44,813 nt of DNA from Henriciella aquimarina (GTDB lineage: Bacteria > Pseudomonadota > Alphaproteobacteria > Caulobacterales > Hyphomonadaceae): positions 1 to 44,813 of the forward strand of contig NZ_NCST01000068.1 of assembly GCF_002088975.1 (NCBI RefSeq), in the 5' to 3' direction. Below, one piece after another: positions 15,228 through 23,887 of this stretch. How positions within the stretch are numbered: the stretch's first letter is position 1; each line of letters begins with the position of its first letter. Made by a program: the position numbers and the translations under genes. Below the pieces are notes generated by a model. It did not search any database and had not been told where the DNA came from. It was given only the letters and a program-made list of their open reading frames with translations.

Positions 15228-16487
15228 CTACTCGGCCGGGGCCAGCTCGGCGACTTCCTCGCGATTGGCGCGCACGCCGAACCAGAAGGGAATGAGCGCG
15301 AGGCCGGTCAGGACGGCCGCCAGCAGGAAGGCCGCGCCCGGGAAGTAGACCGGGGCGTCGTCGGCGGCGAAGGTGTGCAGCGTCTGCGTCATGACGAGCG
15401 GCGCGAAGATCATCGAGAAGGCGTTGAGGCTGGCGGTTGCCCCCTGCAGCTCGCCCTGCGCGTTGCGCGGCGTGAGCCCCGACATGATCTGGTTGATCGA
15501 CGGGCCGAACACCCCGCCCAGCGCCCCGAACGGGATGATCGCATAGGCCATCCAGTCATTCGTCGCCAGCGCATAAAGAAAGCAGGCCACCGTGGTGATC
15601 ATCAGGCCGCCAAAGGCGGTGCTCACCGGGCCGAAACGCTTGATGGCCGGGCCGATCAGGGCGGCTTGCGTCACCGCCGAGCCCAGCCCGATCAGCGCGA
15701 GCGACAGGCCGATCTCGGCTTCGCCCCAATCGTAGCGGATCTCGCCATAGAAGTTCCAGGTCGCCGGGAAAACGGAATGGGCGAACATGAAGAAGCCATA
15801 GGCCACGATGAACCAGGCCACCTTGGGCAGTTTGGCGAAGTGCTTGATGGCGCCGAAGGGGTTGGCGCGGCGGATGTCGAAGGCGCGCCGGTCTTCACGG
15901 GCAAGCGACTCCGGCAGGACGAAGAAGCCGTAGCAGAAATTGAGCAGCGACAGCACAGCTGCCCCGAAGAAGGGCAGGCGGGTGTCGATCGAGCCGAGCC
16001 AGCCGCCAATCGCCGGGCCGATGATGAAGCCGATCCCGAAGGCGGCCCCGATCATGCCGAAGGCCCGGCCGCGGTTTTCCGGCTCGGTCACGTCGGCGAT
16101 ATAGGCATTGGCGGTCGAGAAGGTCGCTGAGGAGATGCCGGTCAGCGCCCGGCCGATAAAGAGCAGCCAGACCGAATGAGCGAAGCCCATGATCATGAAG
16201 TCCACGCCGAGGGTCGCAATCGAGACGAGCAGGACGGGGCGGCGCCCGAACCGGTCCGACAGATTGCCGATGAAAGGCATGGTCAGGAAGTTCAGCACGC
16301 CGTAGAGCGCGGTCAGCATCCCTCCGATGACCACGGTATCGGCGGCACCCTTGCCGGTCAGCTCTTCCAGGAGCGACGGGATGACGGGCACGATGATGCC
16401 AAAGCCGATCATGTCCATCGCCACGCAGACGATGACAAACAGGAAGGCATTCTTGCCGTGCTTGCGGGTGGCAGGCGCATCAGTCAT
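15228..16487 (-). CDS. MFS exporter, TCR/Tet (DHA1) type
   Basis: A 419-residue transporter with 12 predicted transmembrane helices. Motif A is GNLSDRFGRRPVLL (loop 2-3) and motif C, the antiporter motif, is GAAFGIGFIIGPAIGG in helix 5. N-terminus MDMIGFGIIVPVIP resembles TetA-like proteins. Drug/H+ antiport is the family role; tetracycline specificity cannot be inferred because no tetR is adjacent and such proteins are common chromosomal exporters. Codon use and GC look like those of neighbours, so no sign of transfer. Confidence 0.9.
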   Translation of the reverse strand: MTDAPATRKHGKNAFLFVIVCVAMDMIGFGIIVPVIPSLLEELTGKGAADTVVIGGMLTALYGVLNFLTMPFIGNLSDRFGRRPVLLVSIATLGVDFMIMGFAHSVWLLFIGRALTGISSATFSTANAYIADVTEPENRGRAFGMIGAAFGIGFIIGPAIGGWLGSIDTRLPFFGAAVLSLLNFCYGFFVLPESLAREDRRAFDIRRANPFGAIKHFAKLPKVAWFIVAYGFFMFAHSVFPATWNFYGEIRYDWGEAEIGLSLALIGLGSAVTQAALIGPAIKRFGPVSTAFGGLMITTVACFLYALATNDWMAYAIIPFGALGGVFGPSINQIMSGLTPRNAQGELQGATASLNAFSMIFAPLVMTQTLHTFAADDAPVYFPGAAFLLAAVLTGLALIPFWFGVRANREEVAELAPAE

Positions 16488-16654
16488 GGCGCGAGGGTTT
16501 GGCCCCGATCGCCACAGCCGTCAATCACGCGATGCCGTCAGGCCGGCCCGCCTCACGCCCATTTCCCCGCAACCAGCGGCATTCGGCCCTTAACAGGCCG
16601 GCCGACTTGCCCGATAGTCACACCCGTCGCAGCCATGAGGAGAGGGGAGCGGCG

Positions 16655-17221
16655 ATGACGGGACTGATCATCCTGACACTGATCGCGATCGCCCTTCTGG
16701 CCGGGCTGGTCGTTGTCTACAATATGCTGGTTGGCAAGCGCCAGATGGTCCGCAATGGCTGGGCCGATATCGATGTGCAGCTGAAGCGCCGGGCCAATCT
16801 CATTCCGAGCCTTATGGAGACGGTGAAGGGTTATGCCGCCCATGAGCGCCAGCTCTTCCAGGAGGTGACGGAAAAGCGCAGCCAGGCCCAGCAGGCCGGC
16901 GACGATGCCAGGGCGCGCGGGGCGGCCGAGAGCGCGCTGTCGCAGCCCATCGGACGGCTGATGGCGGTCGCTGAAGCCTATCCCGACCTCAAGGCGAGTG
17001 AGAATTTCCGCCAGTTGCAGGATGAGCTTTCCGACACCGAGAACAAGATCGAGATGGCGCGGCGCTTCTATAATGGCGCGGTACGAGAGCTGAACACGCT
17101 GGTCGAGAGCTTCCCGGCGAGCCTCGTTGCCGGCGTGTTCGGTTTCCGCCAGGCGACCTTCTTCGAGGTGGAGACGTCCGACCGTGCGGTGCCGGAGGTC
17201 GGCTTCGGGGACGGGCGCTGA
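16655..17221 (+). CDS. lemA: LemA family protein
   Basis: A 188-residue protein: one N-terminal transmembrane helix (LIILTLIAIALLAGLVVVY) then a long helical cytoplasmic or periplasmic domain. Family signatures are KRQMVRNGWADIDVQLKRRANLIPSL and, later, LQDELSDTENKIEMARRFYNGAVREL. GAGGGGAG lies before ATG 16655; the frame is open further upstream but carries no family sequence. It overlaps the next gene through TGATG. LemA and DUF2207 proteins commonly occur together; LemA's role is linked to envelope stress but poorly defined. Confidence 0.93.
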   Translation: MTGLIILTLIAIALLAGLVVVYNMLVGKRQMVRNGWADIDVQLKRRANLIPSLMETVKGYAAHERQLFQEVTEKRSQAQQAGDDARARGAAESALSQPIGRLMAVAEAYPDLKASENFRQLQDELSDTENKIEMARRFYNGAVRELNTLVESFPASLVAGVFGFRQATFFEVETSDRAVPEVGFGDGR

Positions 17222-18912
17222 TGCTGCGGGTCGCTCTGCTTTTCATCGCGGCTGTGTCACTTGGCCTGACGGCCATGGCCGAAGAGGTGATCAACCGGTT
17301 CGACGTGGCCATCGCGGTCGAGCAGGATGGCGACATCGTCGTCACCGAGACGATCAATGTCACCGTCGAGGGCAACCAGATCCGCCGCGGCATCTTCCGC
17401 GACCTGCCGCGTTATTTTACCCAGGATGGCGACCGGCTGCGCTATGATTACGACGTGCTGTCGGTACAGCGCGACGGCCAGAGCGAGCCCTATGAAACCA
17501 CGACGGACGGCAATGCCTGGCGCATCCGGATCGGCGACCCGGACCGCCAGCTCAGCCGTGAGCCGCATGTCTACGCGATCCGCTATCGGGTGAAGAACCA
17601 GATCCGTTATTTCGACGAATTCGACGAACTCTACTGGAACGTCACCGGCAGCTACTGGGCCTTCCCGATCCTGACCGCGACGGCCCGCGTGACGTTTCCG
17701 GACGGGGCGCAGATGGTCGAGCAGAACGGCTATACCGGCGGGCAGGGTGCGCGCGGCTCGGCTTACCGCTTCCGGCGCGAGGGCGATGCGTTTGCCTTCG
17801 AGACGACCGAGCCGCTGGGCCGCGAGGAAGGCTTCACAATCTCGCTTGCCATCGAGAAAGGCGTGATCGATCCGCCGAGCGCGGCCGACAAGAGCGCGCT
17901 CTGGTGGCAGCGCTATGGCGCGGTCGTCATCCTGCTCGTCTCGCTCGGCGGGGTGTTCTACTTCCTCTACCGTTCCTGGCGGCTGGTCGGCGTCGATCCG
18001 CCCAAGGGGCCGGTCTTTGCCCGCTATGAGGCGCCGGAAGGCTATTCCCCGGCAGCGGCTCACCACATCTATCATCGCGGTTTCCACGACCATGACGCGC
18101 TGATCGCGACGCTGGTCAATCTGGGCATCAAGGGCCGCGTCGAGATCTATGCCAAGGACAAGAAGAAGATCGCGCTGACACCGAAATCCGAAGGCACGGC
18201 CCCGCTCGCGAGTGAAGAGGCCCTGCTTGAACGCAAGCTGCTGTCTGGCGGGCCGGTCATGCTGGGCGGGAAATACAATTCGGCCTTCACCAAGGCCTAT
18301 ATGAGCTTTCGCAAGCGGGTCTCGCGCCGGTTCGGATCGGACTATTTCAAATGGAATGTCGGCTACACGATCTTCGCCGTGGCGCTTTCGGGCGCGGCTA
18401 TCGTCTGGGCCATCCTGCAGGCGACCGGCTGGACGCCGCTGCTGACAGGGCTGGTCCTCGCCATCGTCGTGATGAATGGCGTCTTCATGTATCTGATGCC
18501 CGCACCGACGCCGAAGGGCCAGGACGTGCGCACCGAGATCGAGGGCTTCAAGCTCTATATGGAGAAGGCCGAGAAGCTGCAGCTCAATGTCGCCGATGTC
18601 GGCTCCGGCCAGCCCCCGCCGATGACGACCGAGCGGTATGAAAAATTCCTGCCTTATGCCATCGCGCTCGGCGTGGAGAAGCCCTGGACGAAGTATTTCG
18701 AGAAAGTGCTGCCGGAAGAGGCGGCCAGCTATCATCCGGCCTGGGGCCATATGGGCCGCTATGGCTCCTATTCCAGCTTCAACAGGGCGATGGTCGCCTC
18801 GATGAGTTCGGCCGTGACGAGCGCCATGCCGCAAAGCTCAAGCTCCTCGGGCTCCGGTGGCGGCGGCTTCTCGGGCGGCGGCGGAGGCGGCGGCGGCGGT
18901 GGGGGCTGGTAG
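17221..18912 (+). CDS. DUF2207 membrane protein with poly-glycine tail
   Basis: A 563-residue protein with signal peptide (to MAEE), an extracytoplasmic beta-rich DUF2207 domain (INRFDVAIAVEQDGDIVVTE, IRYRVKNQIRYF), then a transmembrane helix near 236-254. A cytoplasmic winged-helix-like region and two more helices (about 381-399, 407-425) follow. The C-terminus is a Ser tract followed by an almost pure Gly tail ending GW, as in other DUF2207 proteins (SGGGGGGGW style). It is translationally coupled to lemA, so they probably act together in the envelope. Confidence 0.9.
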   Translation: MLRVALLFIAAVSLGLTAMAEEVINRFDVAIAVEQDGDIVVTETINVTVEGNQIRRGIFRDLPRYFTQDGDRLRYDYDVLSVQRDGQSEPYETTTDGNAWRIRIGDPDRQLSREPHVYAIRYRVKNQIRYFDEFDELYWNVTGSYWAFPILTATARVTFPDGAQMVEQNGYTGGQGARGSAYRFRREGDAFAFETTEPLGREEGFTISLAIEKGVIDPPSAADKSALWWQRYGAVVILLVSLGGVFYFLYRSWRLVGVDPPKGPVFARYEAPEGYSPAAAHHIYHRGFHDHDALIATLVNLGIKGRVEIYAKDKKKIALTPKSEGTAPLASEEALLERKLLSGGPVMLGGKYNSAFTKAYMSFRKRVSRRFGSDYFKWNVGYTIFAVALSGAAIVWAILQATGWTPLLTGLVLAIVVMNGVFMYLMPAPTPKGQDVRTEIEGFKLYMEKAEKLQLNVADVGSGQPPPMTTERYEKFLPYAIALGVEKPWTKYFEKVLPEEAASYHPAWGHMGRYGSYSSFNRAMVASMSSAVTSAMPQSSSSSGSGGGGFSGGGGGGGGGGGW

Positions 18913-18971
18913 CTCTCCATGTGAAGCGCGTGTCATCTTCAAGACGGCAGGCAAAACACCCTCAAAATTAA

Positions 18972-18986
18972 GAATGACTCTCATTC
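18972..18986 (+). promoter_or_regulatory. Fur-box-like palindrome
   Basis: GAATGA-CTC-TCATTC is a perfect 6-3-6 inverted repeat in an AT-richer patch (AAAATTAA just before). It resembles the core of Fur boxes (AATGATTCTCATT-type). It lies 82 bp before the next gene, in promoter position. Iron control is inferred. Confidence 0.55.
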
Positions 18987-19067
18987 GCAGTTCATGTTAG
19001 GACCGGTCATGTCCTGTTACAGAGCGCGTCCGTTCGCAGTCGGCGCTTGCGGTTGGAGGAGTGATGA

Positions 19068-19454
19068 ATGTCTGAATGGTTCGAAGAGGTTGAGCCGGGA
19101 ATCTATCAGTGCGCGGGTCTCAAGCTTGAAACCGCCGCGCAGGCCGAGGCGTGGACGGATGCCTTCGGTGCCTTGCTGGCGCGCGCCACCCCTTTCAGCC
19201 TCATCATCGACACAGCACAACAACCTCATCCAGAGGCAGGGAAGGTCTTCATTCTCTGGCTCAAGGCCAATCGGGCCCGGTTGGCTGAAAAGGTGAGGCG
19301 GGTGATCTATGTGATCGAGGATCCGCAAGAGCGGGCCGTTTCGCAGGAGCGGTCTGACAAGGCGGGGGCCGCGATGCCTTATCCCGTCGAGATTGTCGCG
19401 ACGTTTGACGATGCGCTGCAGGCGGCGCGCAGGGCTTTGGTCACCCAGGAATAG
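19068..19454 (+). CDS. Small soluble protein, SpoIIAA/STAS-like layout, unknown function
   Basis: A 128-residue protein with GGAGGAG before its ATG. The pattern alternates short strands and helices: an N-terminal strand pair (YQCAGLKLETAAQAEAWTDAF), a central strand SLIIDTAQQP, helix FILWLKANRARLAEKVRRVIYVIED, and a final helix FDDALQAARRALV. This recalls STAS/SpoIIAA-like proteins, but no phosphorylatable-serine motif is evident, so it is left as unknown. The Fur-like palindrome upstream suggests induction on iron limitation. It ends just before a REP hairpin. Confidence 0.7.
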   Translation: MSEWFEEVEPGIYQCAGLKLETAAQAEAWTDAFGALLARATPFSLIIDTAQQPHPEAGKVFILWLKANRARLAEKVRRVIYVIEDPQERAVSQERSDKAGAAMPYPVEIVATFDDALQAARRALVTQE

Positions 19455-19460
19455 GCCATA

Positions 19461-19494
19461 GCGCTCGTCCTTCGACTTCGCTCAGGATGAGCGC
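19461..19494. repeat. REP-type palindrome; unoccupied IS110 target
   Basis: Arms GCGCTCGTCC (19461-19470) and GGATGAGCGC (19485-19494) pair over 10 bp with one G-T, loop 14 nt. It sits between two convergent genes and could also help termination. On the minus strand it reads CTCATC-CT-GAGC, identical to the flanks that surround both IS copies, with the CT core at 19484-19485. Confidence 0.88.
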
Positions 19495-19527
19495 GGGCAA
19501 AAACCGGATGCGCCCGGCAAACGCCGT

Positions 19528-20307
19528 TCAGAACGCCCCGTGGCGGCCCTTGCCGGACTTGAAGGCGGTCGCGCCCGAGACCGTTTCGCCCGACTGGATC
19601 ACCTCCAGCCCGCCGGCGACTTCGGCTTTCAGGGCGGTCTCTTCATCGAGGCTCCACTGCGTCAGGGCCGACAGCCGGTCGGCGCGCAGGCAGTGCTGCG
19701 GGAAGGCGGCGATCTCGTGCGCGAGCGTCTTGGCTGCGGCGAGGGCTTCGCCCGCCGGGGCCCGGCGGTTGGCCAGGCCGATGCTCATCGCCTCGTCGGG
19801 GGCGACTTCGCGGCCGGTCAGGATCAGGTCCATCGCCCGCGACTGGCCGATCAGCCGGGGCAGGCGGATCGTCCCGCCATCGATTAGCGGCACCCCGAAG
19901 CGGCGGCAGAAGACCCCGAAGCGGGCGGTCTCGGAGACCACGCGCAGGTCGCACCAGACGGCCAGTTCCAGCCCGCCGGCCACGGCATAGCCCTCGACCG
20001 CCGCGATGACGGGCTTGGACAGGCTTAACCGCGAGGGGCCCATCGGCCCGAGATCGCCATCCGGTTTCGTGACATTGCCGCGGCCTTCTGAAACCGCTTT
20101 CAGGTCGGCGCCTGCGCAGAAATTGCCGCCCGCGCCGGTCAGGATCGCGACCGACAGGCTGTCATCGGCATCGAACGCCTTGAAAGCGTCGTAGAGCGCC
20201 TGCGCGGTGTCGCGGTCGACGGCATTGCGCGCCTGCGGGCGATTGATCGTGACGGTGAGGATGTCACCGTCCGTCTCTGTCAGGACCGGATTGGTCTCAT
20301 CGTTCAT
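19528..20307 (-). CDS. Enoyl-CoA hydratase/isomerase (crotonase) family protein
   Basis: A 259-residue crotonase. Oxyanion-hole segments are GAGGNFCAGADLKAV and GYAVAGGLELAVWCDLRV. The PLIDGGTIRLPRLIG helix follows; where mitochondrial-type hydratases have the first catalytic Glu, this sub-branch has the DGGT form. It probably acts on acyl-CoA thioesters in fatty-acid or side-chain degradation, but hydratase versus other crotonase chemistry is unclear. AGGAAT precedes the ATG. The two genes upstream in reading direction (DUF4336, alpha/beta hydrolase) are in the same orientation and closely spaced, so one operon is likely. Confidence 0.9.
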   Translation of the reverse strand: MNDETNPVLTETDGDILTVTINRPQARNAVDRDTAQALYDAFKAFDADDSLSVAILTGAGGNFCAGADLKAVSEGRGNVTKPDGDLGPMGPSRLSLSKPVIAAVEGYAVAGGLELAVWCDLRVVSETARFGVFCRRFGVPLIDGGTIRLPRLIGQSRAMDLILTGREVAPDEAMSIGLANRRAPAGEALAAAKTLAHEIAAFPQHCLRADRLSALTQWSLDEETALKAEVAGGLEVIQSGETVSGATAFKSGKGRHGAF

Positions 20308-20320
20308 TCCGCATTCCTCC

Positions 20321-21037
20321 CTAGTCGCGGATCAGCCAGGCGAAGGCTTGGCGCAGATAGGCGTCCCCGCCGGTGTCCACCCATTCGCCATGGGCCATGA
20401 TGACCCGGTCGGGATGGCTTGCCATGATCTTGCTGAGCGCCTGGCGGGCGGGCGCGCGGTTCAGCCAGCTGAGCCGCCATTCCAGCGGCGCATAGCCCTT
20501 ACCGACGACGATGCCCCAGGCTTTCGCGATGGCGCGCTGCCAGCCCTTCCAGTGGCGCTTCAGAAAGCCGTCGCTGAAATTCTCCGACAGGTCGGCAAAA
20601 ATGACGGTGTGGGTCGGCTCATGCACGAAGGCGATCTCGTCCATGAAGAAGGAGCCGCGGAACCAGGCCTGCGTGATGACGCCTTGCCAGGCCTCGGGAG
20701 CGGTGTCTTCCAGCGCCGGCTCGAAGGGTAGCGAGTCGCATTTCTTTATCGTGGCCGCCGGGCCCCAGAGTTTCGCCTCCGGCCAGGCTTCGTGCCACTG
20801 CGTGAGGAAGAGGTAATGGATCGCATTCGGGCTGACGAGATGCGCGACCGGGCCGAGCGCCTCGACCTCTCGCTTCAACTCATCGGTGAGGGCGATGGGC
20901 GACCAGACCCACAAATCGCCGTCCGGCAGGCGCGCGACGATCATGCGGGTGGGATAGGGAAAGCCGTGAAAATTGACCACCGGGCCCTCTCCGAGCCAGA
21001 GGCCGGTATCAATCGGCTGCAGGATTTGCTCGCTCAT
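20321..21037 (-). CDS. DUF4336 (metallo-beta-lactamase-like) protein
   Basis: A 238-residue protein with the DUF4336 start (LQPIDTGLWLGEGPVVNFHGFPYPTRM-type region), SPNAIHYLFLTQW and a C-terminal HPDRVIMAHGEWV. These proteins have a reduced metallo-beta-lactamase fold. The canonical HxHxDH metal motif is not present; single His residues at conserved places (N-x-x-H, MAHG) might still bind metal. It overlaps the hydrolase gene by 4 bp (ATGA) and precedes the crotonase by 13 bp. Substrate unknown. Confidence 0.85.
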   Translation of the reverse strand: MSEQILQPIDTGLWLGEGPVVNFHGFPYPTRMIVARLPDGDLWVWSPIALTDELKREVEALGPVAHLVSPNAIHYLFLTQWHEAWPEAKLWGPAATIKKCDSLPFEPALEDTAPEAWQGVITQAWFRGSFFMDEIAFVHEPTHTVIFADLSENFSDGFLKRHWKGWQRAIAKAWGIVVGKGYAPLEWRLSWLNRAPARQALSKIMASHPDRVIMAHGEWVDTGGDAYLRQAFAWLIRD

Positions 21038-21957
21038 GTCGCGTCCGCACGCGCCTCCTCTGGCACATGCCGGCCAAGGAAGGGCACGATGCGGTTGAGC
21101 AGCACCGGGACGATCTTCTCCGGCAGGTCATGGCCCCATTTGTCGATGACCTCGATCTCCGCGCCGGGAATACGCTCGGCAATGTCGCGCCCGCAATCGG
21201 CCTTGATCAGCGGGTCCATGGCGCCATGCAGGACGAGGGTGGGCTGGGTGATGCCGGACAGGCGCTCATGCCAGCGCGGCTGGGCGAGGATGGCGGCATA
21301 TTGCCGGGCAACGCCCATCGGCCGGTCGGAGCGGTTGAAATCGGCGATGGTCTGGCGGCGGGTCTGTTCGTCGCTGTTGCGGACATCCTCATGCGAGCCG
21401 ATCGCCTTGCGCGACTCCACGGCCAGTTCGGCGATGGCTTCGGCCATGCGGATCTCCGGCTGGGCGGTGAGCGCGGCCTGGGCGTCCGGGTCTGCCTGCG
21501 GCAGGCCGGGCGCGCCGGACGTGGTCATGACCGGGATCAGCGTACGCACGCGCTCGGGGTGGTTGAGTGCCAGGAGCTGCACGATCATGCCGCCCATGGA
21601 CGCGCCGAGCACGTCGGCCTTTTCCGCGCCCAGCGCCGCGATCAGCGCGGCGGCATCGGCGGCCATATCGTCGAGGATGTAGGGCACCTTCTCATGCACC
21701 GGCTCACCGGCGGCGGCACCTTTCACAATATCCTTCGGCGCGATCGGCACTTCATTGGTAAATTCCGTCGACAGGCCGATGTCGCGATTGTCGAAAACGA
21801 CGACCCGGCGCCCGGCATCGACGAGGCCCTGGATGAAGTCCGCCGGCCAGCGCGTCAGCTGTCCGGAAAACCCCGAGATGAGCAGCATCAGCGGGTCATC
21901 CTTCGACCCGTATTCGGCATACTCGATCTCGATTCCATTGGCTTTGACGCGCGGCAT
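21034..21957 (-). CDS. Alpha/beta-hydrolase
   Basis: A 307-residue hydrolase. The nucleophile elbow GASMGGM (serine near 120), oxyanion region LISGFSGQ, an acid region LHGAMDPLI and the late His in KWGHDLP complete an esterase/lipase-like triad. Soluble, no signal peptide. GGGAGA precedes the ATG. First gene of a three-gene run with DUF4336 and crotonase. The run could process an ester or acyl-CoA substrate, but nothing names it. Confidence 0.9.
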   Translation of the reverse strand: MPRVKANGIEIEYAEYGSKDDPLMLLISGFSGQLTRWPADFIQGLVDAGRRVVVFDNRDIGLSTEFTNEVPIAPKDIVKGAAAGEPVHEKVPYILDDMAADAAALIAALGAEKADVLGASMGGMIVQLLALNHPERVRTLIPVMTTSGAPGLPQADPDAQAALTAQPEIRMAEAIAELAVESRKAIGSHEDVRNSDEQTRRQTIADFNRSDRPMGVARQYAAILAQPRWHERLSGITQPTLVLHGAMDPLIKADCGRDIAERIPGAEIEVIDKWGHDLPEKIVPVLLNRIVPFLGRHVPEEARADAT

Positions 21958-22035
21958 TCATCTCTCCCGTCATGGTTTCTGGCGCGAGAGTAGAGGCCTT
22001 GCCGTGGGGGCTGTAAATGCCCCGGACAGAAAAGA

Positions 22036-23217
22036 TTAGCGGCTGAGTTCCTTCATCGCATCCTCGAGGCCCTTCAGGGTCAGCTCGAACATGCGGTCAG
22101 GGCCGATCAGCTCGTTGATGAGCTTGATGGAGCCGGTGTATTCCCACGCGCCGGACTTGACCGGATTGAGCCAGACCAGGTTCGGGAACTGCTCCACAAA
22201 GCGCTGGATCCAGACGCCGCCGGCCTCCTCGTTCCAGTGCTCGACCGAGCCGCCCGCATAGGTGATCTCGTACGGGCTCATCGTGGCGTCGCCGACGATG
22301 ATGACCTTGTAGTCGGAGGGGTATTTGTGCAGCACGTCCCAGGTCGGGATGCGTTCGTTCATGCGGCGGCGATTGTCCTTCCAGAGGCCCTCATAGGGGC
22401 AATTGTGGAAGTAGAAATATTCGAGATTCTTGATTTCGGAGCGCGCCGCCGAGAACAGCTCTTCCATGACGCGGACATGCGGGTCCATCGAGCCGCCGAC
22501 ATCCATCAGCAGCAGCACCGAGACCGTGTTGCGCTTTTCCGGGCGCATCTCGATATCGAGATAGCCCTGTTTGGCGGTGTTGCGGATCGTCTTGTCGAGG
22601 TCGAGTTCTTCATCGGCCCCATCGCGGGCCCATTTGCGCAGGCGCTTCATGGCGACCTTGATGTTGCGCGTGCCGATCTCGACGCTGTCGTCATAATTCT
22701 TGAAGTCGCGCTTGTCCCAGACCTTCACCGCCCGGCGGTGGCGGGACTTTTCCTGCCCGATGCGCACGCCTTCCGGATTGTAGCCATTCGCGCCGAAGGG
22801 CGAGGTGCCGCCCGTGCCGATCCATTTGTTGCCGCCCTCATGGCGCTCGGTCTGTTCCTTGAGGCGCTCCTTGAGCGTCTCCATCAGCTTCTCGAAACCG
22901 CCCAGCGCCTCGATCTCGTCCATTTCCTCCTTGGTAAGGAATTTCTCCGTCATCTTGCGCAGCCATTCTTCCGGCAGCTCCTGCACGTCGACGGCATCCT
23001 GCATGCTGTCGAGGCCCTTGAAGACATGGCTGAAGACGCGGTCGAACTTGTCGAGGTTGCGCTCGTCCTTCACCAGGGCCGCGCGCGAGAGATAATAGAA
23101 GTCCTCGACCTCCATGCCGATGACATCCTTGTCCATCGCCTCGAGCAGGGTGAGGTATTCCCTGAGCGTCACCGGCACCTTGGCCTGGCGCAATTCATTG
23201 AAGAAGTTCAGGAACAT
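22036..23217 (-). CDS. VWA-domain protein, CoxE type
   Basis: A 393-residue protein beginning MFLNFFNELRQAKVPVTLREYLTLL, the typical start of CoxE-like VWA proteins. The C-terminal half is a von Willebrand A domain with MIDAS motif DVGGSMDPH and a later segment VIIVGDATMSPYEI. Such proteins often partner with MoxR AAA ATPases; no ATPase gene is in the window. The open frame continues 83 codons upstream with unrelated sequence, so ATG 23217 is used. Last gene of a four-gene co-directional cluster with TerB. Confidence 0.9.
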   Translation of the reverse strand: MFLNFFNELRQAKVPVTLREYLTLLEAMDKDVIGMEVEDFYYLSRAALVKDERNLDKFDRVFSHVFKGLDSMQDAVDVQELPEEWLRKMTEKFLTKEEMDEIEALGGFEKLMETLKERLKEQTERHEGGNKWIGTGGTSPFGANGYNPEGVRIGQEKSRHRRAVKVWDKRDFKNYDDSVEIGTRNIKVAMKRLRKWARDGADEELDLDKTIRNTAKQGYLDIEMRPEKRNTVSVLLLMDVGGSMDPHVRVMEELFSAARSEIKNLEYFYFHNCPYEGLWKDNRRRMNERIPTWDVLHKYPSDYKVIIVGDATMSPYEITYAGGSVEHWNEEAGGVWIQRFVEQFPNLVWLNPVKSGAWEYTGSIKLINELIGPDRMFELTLKGLEDAMKELSR

Positions 23218-23324
23218 GGGGCACAGATCTCCAGTCGCTGCCCCTAAGGTAGCGTGCGTCAGCCGACACTCCAAGGGCTGACGCGGCGCGAGTTCACAAT
23301 TGACGGGCCAGCGCGGCGAGGGCG

Positions 23325-23843
23325 TTAGTACCGGTTCTTGATCAGCATGACCGTGCGGATGGCCTTCACCATGTCCTCGTCGAGCTGCATGACCTCCGCA
23401 ATGCGGGCGAGGAAGTCTTCCTCGTTCTCGCGCAGCTGGCGGTCGGCCAGCACGATATCGACGCAATGGGCATAGACCGACAGGCGCATGTCGACCGGCA
23501 AGGCGAGGCAGGCTTCGCGCAAGCCATCCTTGCGCTCGCGCATGCGCTCATTGACCGTCTGGTTTACCGCCGCCATCTGCTGCGGGCTCAGCCGCTTCAT
23601 CGTGCGTGAGCGTTTGACCAGCGCGGCAATCTCTTCCTTCTCCTCCATCGCCAGCGAGCCGTCGGCAAAGGCGGCTTCCAGCAGGAGGCAGAGGAAGGCT
23701 TCCGGAATGGTCCAGTCGGACTCGCTGTTCTCATTGAACTCCTGCTCGAGTTTCGCAATGTCGGGGAAGGCGTTGCCGGTGCTTTCCATCTCTTCGCCTG
23801 TATTGAACAGTATTTTCACGTCGCTCATGACTTCATGTCCCAT
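23325..23843 (-). CDS. TerB-like protein
   Basis: A 172-residue, mostly helical acidic protein. The TerB-like region is TIPEAFLCLLLEAAFADGSLAMEEKEEIAALVKRS followed by VYAHCVDIVLADRQLRENEEDFLARIAEVM, two homologous helical halves with the [AL]-x-x-[AL]D-G/x-[LQ] turn, as in tellurite-resistance TerB and other metal-binding TerB folds. ATG at 23828 (MSDVKILF) is an equally good start. Here it lies with a VWA gene rather than a ter operon. No evidence for tellurite resistance itself. Confidence 0.82.
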   Translation of the reverse strand: MGHEVMSDVKILFNTGEEMESTGNAFPDIAKLEQEFNENSESDWTIPEAFLCLLLEAAFADGSLAMEEKEEIAALVKRSRTMKRLSPQQMAAVNQTVNERMRERKDGLREACLALPVDMRLSVYAHCVDIVLADRQLRENEEDFLARIAEVMQLDEDMVKAIRTVMLIKNRY

Positions 23844-23887
23844 CGTTCAATTAAATTGGCCCGCACGGGCGGGTCTCCTGTAAGTGC

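Noticed and set aside
15228-16487. Tetracycline resistance gene
   Set aside because: Only general TCR/Tet family motifs; no TetR neighbour and no sign of transfer.
23325-23843. Tellurite resistance operon
   Set aside because: Only a TerB-fold protein is present; TerC, TerD-type and TerZ genes are missing.
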